A stretch of DNA of 64,000 bases from Nectonema munidae (lineage: Eukaryota > Nematomorpha > Nectonematoida > Nectonematidae): NCBI GenBank assembly GCA_030549495.1, contig JAUIRK010000127.1, positions 248,001 to 312,000 on the forward strand, in the 5' to 3' direction. The position numbers were made by a program, and so were the translations under genes. Below, in pieces: positions 45,776 to 58,050 of the stretch. The notes beneath the pieces are model-generated. The model had not been told where the DNA came from. It saw nothing but the letters and a program-made list of their open reading frames with translations, and did not search any database. Positions within the stretch are counted from its first letter, which is position 1, and each line of letters begins with the position of its first letter.

Positions 45776-46939
45776 CCCTTATTAGATATAAAAAACATCG
45801 CCTCTAAATCTAAATAATGTAACATGATTTTTTTTTCTTTCTTGAAGTTTAAAATCGAGATTTTGGCAACTTCGAAAATTAGAAGTTGTAAATGTCATTT
45901 TTTGGTATTTAAAAAATCACAATTTATTAAAGAATTTGATAAGTTTTAAATTTGTCAAAAGTTCACGTACATAAATTAAACTTACATATATTTGAATAAA
46001 CTTTTTTTAGCTCTTGAATCAGTATGCTATACCCGATAATAACACATCACAGTAAGAAATAGATGAACGCAAGCTGCAAACTATTGCATGATGAAGTGGT
46101 TTTAGCGATGAGACGATTTCTTGATAGCAATTCTATCAATTGGAAGGACTTTTTCCCAAATTTAATGATTTCAGATTTTTTGGATTAAGGGAAAGAAGTT
46201 TTTTTTATACATTTATATCATTACTATCGTTAATTGAATTACATAAAAATTTCCCATGCTGCTTATGGAAAATTAGGGATTCTATTCTCTTTCACAGATA
46301 TGTAACTTTTAATTTGCAAAATTTGTGTAGCTTGAGAAAAATACTTAAAGATACATTTTTCAAACTAAAGTTTTGCAAGCCTAAAAGAAATTAGATTTAA
46401 ATAAAATATATATAATAACGCAATAGAAATAATATGGAGAAGAAAGCAAAATCTGTATATTTCATATAGGATGAATTTTAGTAAAATTATTACAAAATAA
46501 GCACTGCCAATAAGATCTCTGTAAGCTTTAATTTTACAATTATTTTTTCTTTATTCGCATCTTGACATAAAAAAGTTTCATTTGTTAGGAATAATTTTAC
46601 TTCTATTTATGTGGCATAGATTTGGCTTTGACTAAAAGGGTATACATAATACATAAAAATTTTGAGATTTTAGTTCTTTGAACTTTACTAGTTTTATTTG
46701 AAAGCTCTATTTCTTACAGCTGTATATATCTTAAATTGAGAAAAACTTATCTTGTAAGAAAAGTGTTTTCAAACGAAAATAAACTAATATTAAAAATAGT
46801 ATTAAATTTTTCAAATCATAATATTTCACTTGATAAAATGTTAAATAATTATATTTTAATATGTAACTTTTTTATGGTACTTATATCCAGAAATTTTACA
46901 CCATATATTGTGTCCGTAAGATCTTAATTTGTGCTCTTA

Positions 46940-47080
46940 CTATTACAGAGGATGAAAAGCACTATAGATATACTGGACTTGAATCAATTCTCTATCGTGA
47001 TAGGTTTATGTAACCAGTTATTCAAGATTATTTTTCCCTTGCATCCAATAATAACGATGCAATAAAAAAGGCCAAGGAAG
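46940..47080 (+). other. Unidentified coding-like segment
   Basis: After an ACTATTACAG acceptor-like site the plus strand encodes DEKHYRYTGLESILYRDRFM, a stop, then PVIQDYFSLASNNNDAIKKA. Composition looks coding, but I cannot name it; it may be old transposon debris. Confidence 0.25.
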
Positions 47081-47139
47081 AGTAAAATTAATATATAAAA
47101 GTAAAAAATTTGAAGAAATATAGAGAAATCAAGCATAAT

Positions 47140-47145
47140 TTTATT
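47140..47145 (-). promoter_or_regulatory. Polyadenylation signal AATAAA of the M12B gene
   Basis: AATAAA on the minus strand, 44 bases downstream of the TAA stop. It is correctly placed and oriented for the gene above. Confidence 0.55.
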
Positions 47146-47188
47146 AAAATTTAAGAGTTAGAAAAGCTTTGACATTAAATACCGCCTG

Positions 47189-47409
47189 TTATTTGTTTCT
47201 CACATCCATACAAAATTTCTTTGTGTTGCTAAAGTGTAATAGAAAGATGTTAGTCGTGATTTAAAATAAATCATTCTAAAATTTACTTCTTTATGTATTC
47301 TTGCGTTAAAGGTGAAAAACGCACAATGTGTGTCTCGATGTAATTAAGGTCACCTACGTTTGGGGTCATCAAGTATTCGCTTCCTCTTACATCATGTTCA
47401 GCTCCAAGT
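47189..47409 (-). CDS. M12B metalloprotease, last two exons
   Basis: Exon 47409-47287 completes Leu (TT|A) and gives LGAEHD, the second half of the zinc motif, then SEYLMTP (Met-turn). A 58-nt intron leads to 47228-47189, which encodes NNTKKFCMDVRNK and TAA at 47191-47189. The final Cys fits the conserved C-terminal Cys of M12B catalytic domains. Confidence 0.85.
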
Positions 47410-50400
47410 CTAAAATCATAACTTTAAATTTACATAAGGAATTATCGATACACAAGCCAACATAAAAATTTTTTTTCGAAGTTGTCAGAATTTTTTTAAC
47501 AAATAATTTTTATTCTATATTTATTTATTTTAAAAATAAAGTTTATTATATTCAATTCGCTCTAGTTTCAGAGCAATTGTCATTTTTGTAGAACCATATC
47601 AAATTTTTGTTGGTAAAATTTCATATTTCTTATAAATAATATTTCTTAAAAAAAATCAGTCTTAAATATTGGTATTTTTTCTTTTCTGCTATAATTTTGA
47701 TAAACTAAAAAGTTTTTTATTTTAGAATATATAAATTTTGAAAGATGTGAAGGAAATGTAAAAATTCTCCTGATATTTTTTGTTATATTTGTGGACGTTA
47801 CACCTTGCCTAATCAAAGAAAAAATATATCATTTTTCGTAAAAAGAGTATATTTTGCATACTTTGGAGTTAAACTTGGGGATCAAGATAAATATTGGGCA
47901 CCGCATAAAACATGCAAGTCTTGTGTTGAACAATTGAGACAATGGAGTAAGAGAAAGAAAGAAAAATTAAATTTTGGTATTCCAATGATATGGAGGGAAC
48001 CAAAAAATCATCATAATGATTGTTATTTTTGTTGCATCGACATCAAAGGGTTGAATAAATTTAAAAAAAAGGATTTGTTTATTCCAACTTAGAGTCTGCT
48101 AGACAACCCATTCCTCATGGTATTGAAATACCAATTCCAAAAGTTCCTGAAAACTTTAATTTGCATGATGAAGTAGAAGTGGAAGAAGAAACTTCAAGTG
48201 AAGAAAGTACTAGCGAAAATGATTTTGAAGATGAATGTAAAAATCAAAATAAGTTTAATCAATAAGAACTGAGTGATCTAATTAGAGATCTCAATCTAAG
48301 TAAAGAAAAGTCAGAAGTTAAAAGAAAAGCTTAAAAGAAAAGAATTGTTTAACAAAAAGCACGAAAATAACTTTTTACTGAACAAGAGAGAACTCACTGA
48401 TAAAGTTTTTTACAGAGAATGAAAAACTAGTTTACTGTAACGATGTCAAAGATCTTCTACTTGCACTCAATACCACATACATACCTGAAGAATGGAGACT
48501 TTTCATTGATGGTTCTCTCAAAAGTTTGAAATGTGTTTTACTACATAACTTAAATAAATTTCCTTCAATTCCACTGGGTTACTCAACAACATTGAAAGAA
48601 AATTATGAGAATGTACAGCTTTTTTTAAATTGCATCAATTACAATCAACATAACTGGTACTTATGTGTTGACTTCAAAATTATAAATTTTTTTTTGGGAC
48701 AGCAATCTGGCTTCACGAAATTTCCTTGCTTTTACTGTCTTTGGGATAGTAGAGATAAGAAAAATCACTGGATACAAAAAGAATGGCCTCTTCGAGAACA
48801 CTCAATTATGGGAAACAAAAACATAATAAGAAAGCCTCTCGTTGAAAAAGAAAAGATTCTACTGCCTCCTCTCCACATTAAGTTGGGTTTAATGAAGCAG
48901 TTTGTGAGATCATTGGATAAAGAAGGAGAATGTTTTAAGTACATAGTTAACTCAAACCCCCGTGTTAGCATAGAAAAGTTGTTGGCAGGAGTTTTTGATG
49001 GACCGCAAATAAGAAAGTTAGTAAAAGATGATGCATTTGTGAGATCTATGAACAAAGTTGAAGTGAATGCATGGCAAAGCTATGTTGAAGTTATCAACAA
49101 CTTTCTAGGAAACAAAAAAGCTGAAAATTATTCAGAGATTGTGGAAAAAATGTTAATAAGTTTCAGAAAGCTTGGTGCGAATATGAGTGTTAAAATGCAC
49201 TATTTACATAGTCACTTGGATAAATTTCCTGAAAATTTTGGACAAATGGGCGAAGAACAAGGTGAGAGGTTTCATCAGGAAATGAAGATAATGGAAGAAA
49301 GGTATCAAGGTAGGTGGGACAAAAACATGATGGCGGACTATTGTTGGGGTTTACAGCGCGAAGAATCAAAAGAATTTCACAGAAAAAAAAGAAAATTGAA
49401 ATGTTTTTTTAAATAAAAAATATAATGTGTAAATGAATGTTTACCTACAGCAAAAACTTTAGAACTTTTAAAGTAGAGCCATTGATGATAAAAGAGTTAC
49501 TTTTTTATAATCAGAAGAACAAATATGTTTTAATTATGCAAAAAAAACCTTGGCAAAAAATTTTGTTGCCTTGTGAATCAAAGGTGTTTCATTAATGGCT
49601 TGTCCTGTGCGAATTGTACCAACTCTACTCAAAGAAACGAAACCTAAGCTTAAATACACCCAGGCCCGTAGGACTTTTCAATTGGGAGAGCTGGAAAAAA
49701 TTTTTGGGGGGGGGGGGGGGGGTAAATATTTTCACAAAAAATTTTTGGTACTTATGGGTTATCTCTCCCCCAGAAAAGATAAACATAGAAAAGATTGCAC
49801 AAGTGATTTATGCGATTGAGAGAGAGGCACACTTGTTAAGAGTGCTGCATAATAGCTGCTTTCCAATATCTACGATATTGTATAGAGGAATATAATATTA
49901 GCTTCAAAACAGATGTGTGTCAGCATAAAATATAGTGTTAGTTGACTGCTGAAAACCGATGTCTAATGTTGTGGTTTCGTTTATCGAAATGAAATGGTGA
50001 ATGAGAACGCATCCAAAAAAAATTTTGTGGGGTTGCTGTTGAAAAAATGAAATATATTAGGTTGGGGGGGGAGGTGGGGCTTAGAAGCCTGCGTGGGGCG
50101 AGCCAATCGTGCCGGTTTGCGGCACCCACGCATAAATTGCGGGTGCTGGTCATTTGTTTTAACTTCAATATTAGTACTGCGGGTTAATACGCGTTTACTT
50201 GTAAAATTGTAGGTATTTGCGAATTAATTCTTAAGAAATAGTATAATTTATAAGATAGTTTCATTCATAGCTCATATCCGATTATATAAAGTCTAACATC
50301 AGTAAGTGCTCCATTTGTTTCTTGCACTTTTTATTGAACATTATATTGAAGAAATGTTCCTACTCTTTCTGTTGTTGCGAGCAATGTTTTATGCATTTTG

Positions 50401-53400
50401 GAAACAAGTGTTGATAAGGAGCGTAACTTCAGTCTTGCTCACCATTTTATTTCTGCAAAAACGGCTTTAAAAAGCCAAACGTCATTGATATTCTATTTTA
50501 AAACAGCGCTATAAATAACCAAATTTTGTTTTAAATTTAACATCGTAAAAATTCATTGTATAAAAACAGTAGCATTTAAATTATATTTTTTATTTATCAA
50601 AATGAAATACTTATGCGCTAAGTTGGGCTTTTGGAGGTTTAATTTTGAAAATGCAGGCTTAAATGTGACATTGCCGGTTGGGTGCAGGTTTTAAAATATT
50701 AAGTGGGGAAGGTTGAGGGTTTTTTGCGGGTACGGAGACGTGCAAAGTGATAAAATGCAGAAAGGCTGGCGGGTGTGGGCAAATTTTTATGAACCGCGCC
50801 CGGCTTTAGTGATGAGTCCCCTACGGGGGCGAGAGATAGTTATAGGTGGTGCGAGAGAGCTACACTTTTTGTTAAAAATGCCACCACCCTTTGATTTTGT
50901 TAATTTCATGAGGTTATTTTTTGTATGTTTATAGAGGTACATATATGTTTTAAGAGATGTATCTATTCACCACTCTATTTTCCCAGAATTTAGAAATTAA
51001 ATTAAATTATATAAATTAATTTAGGATTTTTCAATTCATTATGTTTTTTCTCGAACGTGGTGCCCGCATCTGCTTTGGGAGGAGAGGATATGGGTTTAAC
51101 AATTGTATTTTGAAAAAAACTTTCTTTATATTAGAGTAGAAGTTGTTCAATGTTGTTTATTCTTTGAGTTTTTTTTATTTTAGATTTTATTTTTCTCTCC
51201 AGCAAACTTTGAATAAAAATAATTTAAATGCAAATTCTTAATTTCTTTTATAAGGAATAAAAATGAATTCAAAATATAAATTCTTGAATATCGAGAGTAA
51301 TAGAGATTTTTTTTAAATAAATTTTTCCAAATATAAATGTGATTTATTCAAATATAAATGTGATTTATTCAAATACAAATATCATCACTTAATTTTTTCA
51401 CATCCTATTATGTTTAGTACTAAGAAGATACTTTCACTAAGAAACTTAGAAATTTTTGCGGGCCTATTTTTTTATGACATGATAATCTTTGTGTGATGTC
51501 TACCAATACGCTTTCACTAATTTTGATAAAAAGTGTGTCAAAAATAAGTCAAAATGCTTTTTAAAGACACAAAAAAAGCTTACAAGTGAGTTAGTTCGTG
51601 AGCAATTATAAATCCGTTAATTGAAGGATCGTTTAAGAAATAAACGTATGCATACGACTTTCTGCGATCACACACGGTTTCGTGATAAGTTTTACCTAAA
51701 ATAGAGAATATGATAAAACATTCTAAGATTTAACATTCTCATATATGTAGGATCTAGCTTGTATTCGTATCTTAAAAAATAACAGTATTAATGGGAAAGT
51801 CTAAGATTCTATTATGCACTACTCTTTTTCAGCCCAACTTGCTACAATACATTTGCAATAATGAGTGCAAGTGATGCTTTGCAAAGTGCTTTATTGATGG
51901 TTTCGCAAGACCATATGAGGTAAATATGGGATGCAATAAAAAAGCAAGCAATTGCATATAAAATATACAAAGCATACGTGGTTTTGCCAGACTATTATAT
52001 ATTTTGTTTACATAATTTGTGAAATTTAAGAATCCTATTTCAAGTCAAGTTTTTAGTAGTTACATTTAATAATATGATAGATTAATAAAAATATTAAATT
52101 TCATAGAAATTGTTCACTTGAAGCCCATATTAGTGGTCAGGCAAGAACACCCAAGATAATAAAAAATCAAGAAAAGTATATAGGGCATGAAATGCATCCG
52201 TGATTTTTCAAACTACTATATATCTTTAACATCGATGAAATTAAAAAATCATACTTCCAATACCAAAGAACTTTTTAAGGTATTTTACTATATTGTGTTC
52301 TTCTAAATTCAGCAATCTAATTTGGCATATTATTTTCTTGACACATACAAAATACTTAAAAAATGCTATTATTCACGTTTGATATTCTGTTAAAACTTTC
52401 TTGGATCGATTTAATTATGTATAAAAGTTTTTTAATACATCCATTTTGAGGACCCAAATTTTCAGAGCCTCAATTCAATAAAATAAATCTTTAATTTTTC
52501 TAATTTTTAATGTGACGTGGTACATTAATGTGTCGTTTTTCAAAGAGGTTTGGGAATGCACATTTTTGTAAGTACCGGATGCGAACGTGAAACTTTTATT
52601 TTGTTCAGAGAGTGTTGGGCATATATTTGCGCACTTTTAATATTTTCTCAGGCATACAGGGCCAAAGCAAAGAAAGGAAGAATATTATAAATGTGCGTGG
52701 CTTATCGGATGTTTGCATAGATTCTAGGCGATCAACTGAAGAAGAAAATAAAACTTTTAGATATTACAAAAGTTGTTATTTCTTGAGAAACTAGGTTTGT
52801 TATTTTTGTATTCTATTTGGAATATTCAAAATCCTTCACTTAATGTGGAATAATAAAGCCCCGGCTATCCGTTATCTACAGTTGCGAATTTATATATTCG
52901 CAAAAAAATTTGATAAAGTCCAAAATTCAAAAAACGCGCTGATTACAACATTCTGGGATATCTGACAGAGGGCAATAAAGATAGCAAATCTCGATCCGGG
53001 CAATAGTCAGTAGTTAATCCAATAAAAAAACAAAAAAACTTATTTGTAAAGTGTTTTGTATCTTTCTTTTCTAAATGTTAAGTTTTTATTGTTGGGTTGA
53101 TCGAACCGGATGTTTAATGCAACATTCTGGTATATATGTAATTCACATTGCCACCGAAACATCATGCATATTCCAAAGAAACTAAACGTGTCAGAAAGTA
53201 GTCACTCTTGAATAAAAAAGGTGAACAAGCTTTGTTATATTAAAACAGGGACAGAAAAAACAACTGTAGCTCATCAGTTTGCGGTTAATTAAAGCACGAA
53301 TCAATCGATTCAAAGTGGTGAGAAAGTGATTAGAGAACGTGCTGCTACAAGAGTAAGCAAAAAAATTTAAAAAAAAATTATAAAAAAACAAAAAATCAGC

Positions 53401-54700
53401 GCATGATAAAGAAGGAATGCGTTCTATCTTTGTGGATTCCTGACAAGAAGGAAGGTGGAAACTTTTTTAAATTACTCTACGTCATAATTTCCGAAACTTT
53501 TACAGACGCGGGACTATTATTGTTTTGAATTTTTTTGAAGAACTCTAATACTATTATATGGTCATAATGTATTTAATTTTTCTTTATTTTTATATCGATT
53601 TTATAATACTTTATAGGCTATCGACGCCAAAGTGTGTAAGCCCAGAGGATAACATTTAATATTATATAATAGAGCAATGTAAGAGCAATGACAAGTTGAC
53701 AACTCTTTTTAGAAGTTATTTACTAACTGTGAGAATGTCTTTATTGAAATTTTATACTTAAAATTTTTCCACCTAATCCCAATCACTCTTTGGTGCAATA
53801 TCAGTGTTTCCCGAAATCTACTCTGGAAACTTCTGTTCTATGCGATAATCTTAGCAATTTAATAAAATGAATAAAATATATGACCTATTTAACCTTGATG
53901 ATGCCCGTAATTACAATACTACGTGTTAAATTTTATTATACAATATCGTGAAATAAGGCCATGAAAATACGAATAAGAGATTAGGTGAAATAAGCCGTAA
54001 TGCCCCATACTAAAATAATGCTTTGTTGTGAGTTGACCATACCACAGCGAGGGAGCGGATCCGAATGGATATAGCTAAGAAATGTATAATAATATCGTTT
54101 TAAATGTCGTAGTAGTGGATACAAATTATGAGGCCTTATCTCCTGTGTTTAATGTTTAGTTTTCAGAAGACATATCTGTAACAATAAAATGAATATCATT
54201 CTTGCATTTGCCATTAAAAAAGCTGTATAATTAGGATTATTAGGATATTATATAAACAAATCACATCGTTGAGGATATACAAATCTATAAAAACGGTATC
54301 TAATTGACTTTAGGTATCATGTTCATGTTAGGACGGGTTGATTGACAAAGATTGTATGATATATTTTTTTGATATCATATGAAACATCTTACCAAATAGG
54401 GTAACATATCCTGAAAAACTATTTCTGTAAAAAAAAACTCTATATTAATGCTTTAGTTATTTTGATCAATTACCTCGAAATAAGCAAGAATACGTCACAT
54501 TCCAAATGTTTTTCAAGGTATCCAGAAAATTCTAGTTGGTCTAATGTATACGCAAATTGATTTGTATAAACTTTTCCCTAAAAATAATGTGGTTCTTTAT
54601 GTAACAAAATAAAATTTAAAACGCCTGAAGGCATTACAAAATAGGGTTCGTTCGATACATATCTCAATCCAACTCCATTTTTCAACATGATGTTTTTAGC
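47189..54700 (-). CDS. M12B (ADAM/reprolysin-like) zinc metalloprotease, 3' six exons
   Basis: Exons in transcript order: 54700-54623, 54577-54474, 54424-54393, 51695-51584, 47409-47287, 47228-47189 (stop TAA). All junctions are GT-AG and phases agree (0, 2, 1, 2, 2). Introns are 45, 49, 2697, 4174 and 58 nt. The product includes GVGLRYVSNEPYFVMPSG, LEKHLECDVFLLIS (central strand), KTYHETVCDRRKS, and the zinc motif HELTHLLGAEHD (HExxHxxGxxHD) with a YLM Met-turn, ending RFSPLTQEYIK-NNTKKFCMDVRNK. No disintegrin domain follows, as in secreted venom-metalloproteinase-like arthropod M12B enzymes. Upstream exons (signal peptide, propeptide) were not resolved. The first exon boundary is least certain. 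Confidence 0.82.
47745..49414 (+). pseudogene. Unclassified repeat protein (CYICG zinc motif; DGPQIRK / GERFHQ C-terminus)
   Basis: The N-terminal part (to 48092) reads RKCKNSPDIFCYICGRYTLP then KTCKSCVEQLRQW and NDCYFCCIDIKG, a Cys-rich zinc-binding region. An IPHGIEIPIP linker and an acidic stretch follow near 48115-48240. The long C-terminal frame (48526-49414) contains FPCFYCLWDSR, VFDGPQIRKLVKD, NFLGNKKAENY, SVKMHYLHSHLDKFPENFGQ and EEQGERFHQEM. I know this pattern as a multi-copy gene family in arthropods and cnidarians, usually unnamed and mobile-element-like. The catalytic chemistry is unknown to me. The frame is interrupted more than once. It lies antisense within an M12B intron. Confidence 0.7.
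49415..51583. other. M12B intron, repeat debris
   Basis: CAGGCCCGTAGGA at 49661 with a run of about 17 G (49706-49722) looks like an unpaired hAT left end. A GC-rich stretch near 50060-50160 and another near 50680-50840 have no match elsewhere in the window. No gene supported. Confidence 0.35.
51584..51695 (-). CDS. M12B metalloprotease, exon with HELTH
   Basis: Acceptor CTATTTTAG, then (G)KTYHETVCDRRKSYAYVYFL and NDPSINGFIIAHELTH, ending CACTT|GTAAGC in phase 2. The catalytic Glu lies in HELTH. The next exon 4.2 kb away supplies the remaining zinc ligand His. Confidence 0.85.
51696..54392. other. M12B intron (2.7 kb), no recognised feature
   Basis: AT-rich. A short plus-strand frame MSASDALQSALLMVSQDHMR near 51861 ends at a GTAAAT donor-like site but has no supported partner exon. 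Confidence 0.35.
54393..54700 (-). CDS. M12B metalloprotease, three upstream exons with tiny introns
   Basis: 54700-54623 encodes AKNIMLKNGVGLRYVSNEPY and FVMPSG. 54577-54474 encodes GKVYTNQFAYTLDQLEFSGY and LEKHLECDVFLLIS. 54424-54393 (32 nt) encodes NSFSGYVTLF between split codons. Introns of 45 and 49 nt keep phase. The donor of the first exon is GC|GTTTTA, a weak site, so that boundary is tentative. Confidence 0.65.
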
Positions 54701-55356
54701 CTAAAAATTTTAATAAAATTTATACTTGTAACAAAATAACGTAAAAATAAAATAATGCGTATTATGACTTTGAAACTTTACTTCTATTAGATAAATTGGA
54801 CTCATATTCCAACATAAATTTCAATTCAAATAAAAGTTTAGCAGACAAATATAATATGAACTATTCTATGATATGAACTGTGTTGAATGGCGATATTTAA
54901 AGATCATAGATAAGGTTGATTAACATTTGGCGTGCTGGACTGTACATTCAATAAACGTATTATTATTAAATGGTTGAATTAGATAGTTAGTTAGACATAA
55001 CAAGTTTAGTGAAATAGTTGATTTGTAAAATTATAAAAATTATTTGTTTCCTTGTTAGTTCGATAGCGTTTTTTTTTAGTTAACATGTCACATGGCTGAT
55101 GATTAGCTAGTTATTGAAGTAGTTTAATTTTTAATATGGTTAAAAAATGTTCCATTTCAAAAAGTAATATCATGAGCAATTTCTGTGATTTAAGTGTATT
55201 GACAATGGTTATCTAAGTTATTGAAGCCCAGTAACTTAACAAATCTTACACACGCCCCGAGTATAAATATGGAATCTATTTAATATTGTCTCATAAACTC
55301 AGAAAATCTAGACATTTCATTATATAAATAATTTCAAAATTGATTATACACTAAAA
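54701..55356. other. Upstream of the M12B exons, unassigned
   Basis: Earlier exons of the protease are expected on the minus strand here or beyond 58 kb. A candidate frame (KLLFELKFMLEYESNLSNR near 54800-54860) has an intron phase that does not fit the next exon, so it is not included. Confidence 0.3.
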
Positions 55357-57190
55357 CAGTGCTTCCCAACCTTTTTTACACGGTGGCACACTAATGAGCT
55401 CTTATTTTCGCGGCACACCTATAACAAAAACTGAATATTTTTGAGTTATAAAGCCTTTTTTTGCAATAAATTTTTTTGACTATATATATCAACAAAATCC
55501 GAATTTCTTTCTTTCCAAAATTTGTTATATGTAAAATCATTATAACATATAATAATTATTTTTTAATGATAAAGGAGATCATATAAGGAAAATTTATACA
55601 TAAAACATATCCAGTATTCAGTACCGGGTATAGAATAATAAGGTGAATGTCAATGGGACAGTTGTGCCTGGTGTTTCCTTCCTACTAATGCCATATGTAA
55701 GAGAGACATACTCTTAACTCTTCTTTAAAGTTTTAAAGTCTTTTACGTTTTTTTATTTTTAATGTTGTTTAGGTAAGAAAACCCCAGCTCACATAGGTAC
55801 GAAGTTGAGAATTGCAGTAAGACTTTGATAGGCTTTTTTACTTAAAGTTGGATACTCTTCCATAACAAAAATCCAAAAGACGTCTAATGGCATTTGTACG
55901 TACTTCAATTTGAGTCCACGATCACTGCAAATGCTTGCTAATTCTTCCTCTTCACATAACTCAAAATTGAAAAATAGATAAATCTAAGAAAGGATTGCGA
56001 ATCCAATCAAATTCTTCAATGCTGATTGAGGGAAAATATTCTTCAATTTTATTTTCTAAACATGTCAAATGCTCACTAATAATGGAAATCATCTTGGTAA
56101 TGCGGATTTTGCAAACTGATGGAAACACATCCAAATCGCCTACCTTAATTCTATTCCACAATAACGCAATTTTTTTCTTAAAAGTAACTAATTTATCCGT
56201 TGCTGTAAGAATATTATCATTTCTGCCTTGCATATTGCTGTTCAGGCTATTGAAATATCCAAATATTTCACTTAAGTACTCTATTTTGGACATCCATCAT
56301 TCATTTTTAATCGAATTACAAAGTCTATCAAGTTTTTCATTATCAAACAATAAAAAGTTCTTTCTGAAGCTATTTACGTCAGATAGCACTTTTCCTTTCG
56401 ACAACTATCTTATTTCTGTGTGCAATACTAAACGAATAAGTTCAGAATCCATATCCTTGCACAACAACTCAAAAATTCTGGACTTCATCGGTCGAGTTTT
56501 TATGAAATTTACCATTTCAATCACTTGATCCAACACTTCCTTTAGTTCATTTTGTGTTATCTTTGAAACTAAAACTTCTCTGTGTAAAAACCATGTGTTC
56601 GAACGATGTTATAATTCTGTTTTTCCACTAAAAATGCGAAAACTTTTACAGAGCCAACCATTGCTGGTGCTAGAAATTTATTAATTATTGCATCTTCATG
56701 AATGACACGTATAAATGCAATTGAAAGGGCATGATTATAGATGTCAGTGGATTCATCGATTTTGGGAGCAAATAGAGTATTTTGAAGTTTGACTATTAGA
56801 CTTCCTCAATATTATCAAACAAATCAAGAATCCTTCTCTGAATTGTATTATTTGAAAGATGGATCTTGCTAATTTTCTGTTCGGTCTTATCACTAAGCAT
56901 AATTTTCACAATTTTTTATCATGATGGAAGGATCATTGATTCTAGAAGAACATGAGACTTCTATTAAATTTTTTGTAAAATATAGTATGGTTTTAAAAGT
57001 TTCAAAAAATATCCGCTGTGAAAAAATCCCACGACATTGGAGAACAGATGATATTACCTTGCAGCACAGATATCATATTGAATGTGCTAAGAAGTTCTGA
57101 ACTTGCAAATTTGAAGCATACCTTGTTGTTAAATGATACCGTAAGAAGGCAAATAGGAGAGATGTCTGATGATATATTAGGTTGTTTTTA
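55357..57190 (-). pseudogene. ZBED5/FAM200-like hAT transposon remnant
   Basis: The left inverted repeat CAGTGCTTCCCAACC is at 55357-55371, followed by GGCACACTAATGAGC typical of Charlie/Buster-type hAT ends. Minus-strand pieces match ZBED5-like transposases in order: LFAPKIDESTDI (near 56780), HREVLVSKITQNELKEVLDQ and FIKTRPMKSRIFELLCKDMD (56590-56440), LLFDNEKLDRLCNSIKNE (near 56350), then 56293-55961 with YLSEIFGYFNSLNSNMQGRN and EEFDWIRNPFL. Frames are broken by stops and a deletion. The opposite inverted repeat was not found. Confidence 0.8.
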
Positions 57191-57409
57191 TTGATTTAGG
57201 ATTCGATTTTCAACTTTTTTGCAATTCAGCTTGATGAATTAGTTAACTTATAGAAGAAATCGCCGATAACAAATCTTCAAATTGATGTCGAACTCAAAGT
57301 CAAAAATTGGACTAACAAAAGTATACCTTTTCTAGAGAATCTTCTATGTCATCAGCACTCAGGCCATCCCTGCCAACACAAATCTCTATTGTGTGTATTC
57401 CTAAAATTG

Positions 57410-57585
57410 TTTAGTAGTTTAATTTTTTTAGTTGCCGGTATCGCACCTAAGACACCAATAATCTTCCATAGGTGGAAGTGTTAGGGATAGTAACGATTGG
57501 GAATCCAACCCAGACCAACTTAATCGAGACCCTGCACTCCCGCTACTAGTGCCATCTGCCAACATTTTTGAAAAGTTTATATAGC
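57410..57585 (-). repeat. Candidate tRNA-derived SINE
   Basis: The minus strand has TAGCGGGAGTGCAGGG and, about 33 bases on, GGTTGGATTCCC (box-B-like with one mismatch), then a non-tRNA tail ending in an A-rich TAAAAAAATTAAAC. Size and order fit a tRNA-derived SINE. No target duplication was found and no second copy is present here. Confidence 0.35.
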
Positions 57586-57789
57586 TCTAATAAAACTAGA
57601 TTCATTATGCAATTTACTAGCAAGAAATAAAATACGTCTAATATAAATCTGTATAGCGCTTTCTTTAGATGTAGCTTTAGATCTACACTGGGAAGTAAAT
57701 CGGTCTGAGGGCTGATTTAAGATTTGGAAAACCAATGTTTTTTTGTTTTGGAGTTATGTACTTTTATAAAACATGAACAAAATAACTTC

Positions 57790-58050
57790 AACCACTGTGG
57801 TTTTACTGTTCCCTCCGCATCATCGTCACTCCAAAACACATAACATTTTTATCCATTGCCTTAATTCTTCCACATAGGCTGAACAAACTATATTAGGAGC
57901 CCTTTTTTGGTCGTCTAGCTTAACACCAAAATAAGCATAATAGGCTTTTTTAACGAACTCTCTAACATTTTTTTATCGTTTTTTGTTAACAAATTCACCA
58001 CAGATATAGCAAAAATTGTTTGGACAATTTAAACAGGATCTTAAATTCAT
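57790..58050 (-). pseudogene. Second copy (N-terminus) of the CYICG repeat protein
   Basis: ATG at 58050 opens MNLRSCLNCPNNFCYICGEF, followed by NVREFVKKAYYAYFGVKLDD and VEELRQW, clearly homologous to 47745-48000. The frame is broken and the long C-terminal block was not found. A weak LIHQAELQ-like stretch near 57240 may be a further piece. Confidence 0.65.

Noticed and set aside
51861-51925. Plus-strand start exon MSASDALQSALLMVSQDHMR with donor
   Set aside because: No partner exon with fitting phase and no recognised homology; lies inside an M12B intron.
52612-52794. 60-codon plus-strand ORF with an AYRAKAKKGRIL-like alternative frame
   Set aside because: Resemblance to ribosomal protein motifs is too short and breaks at once.
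54715-54870. Further M12B exon (KLLFELKFMLEYESNLSNR)
   Set aside because: Its GTAAAG donor leaves phase 1 whereas the next exon needs phase 0; joining creates a stop.
55995-56528. 177-codon plus-strand ORF
   Set aside because: Antisense shadow of the ZBED5-like transposase, whose minus-strand motifs are clear.
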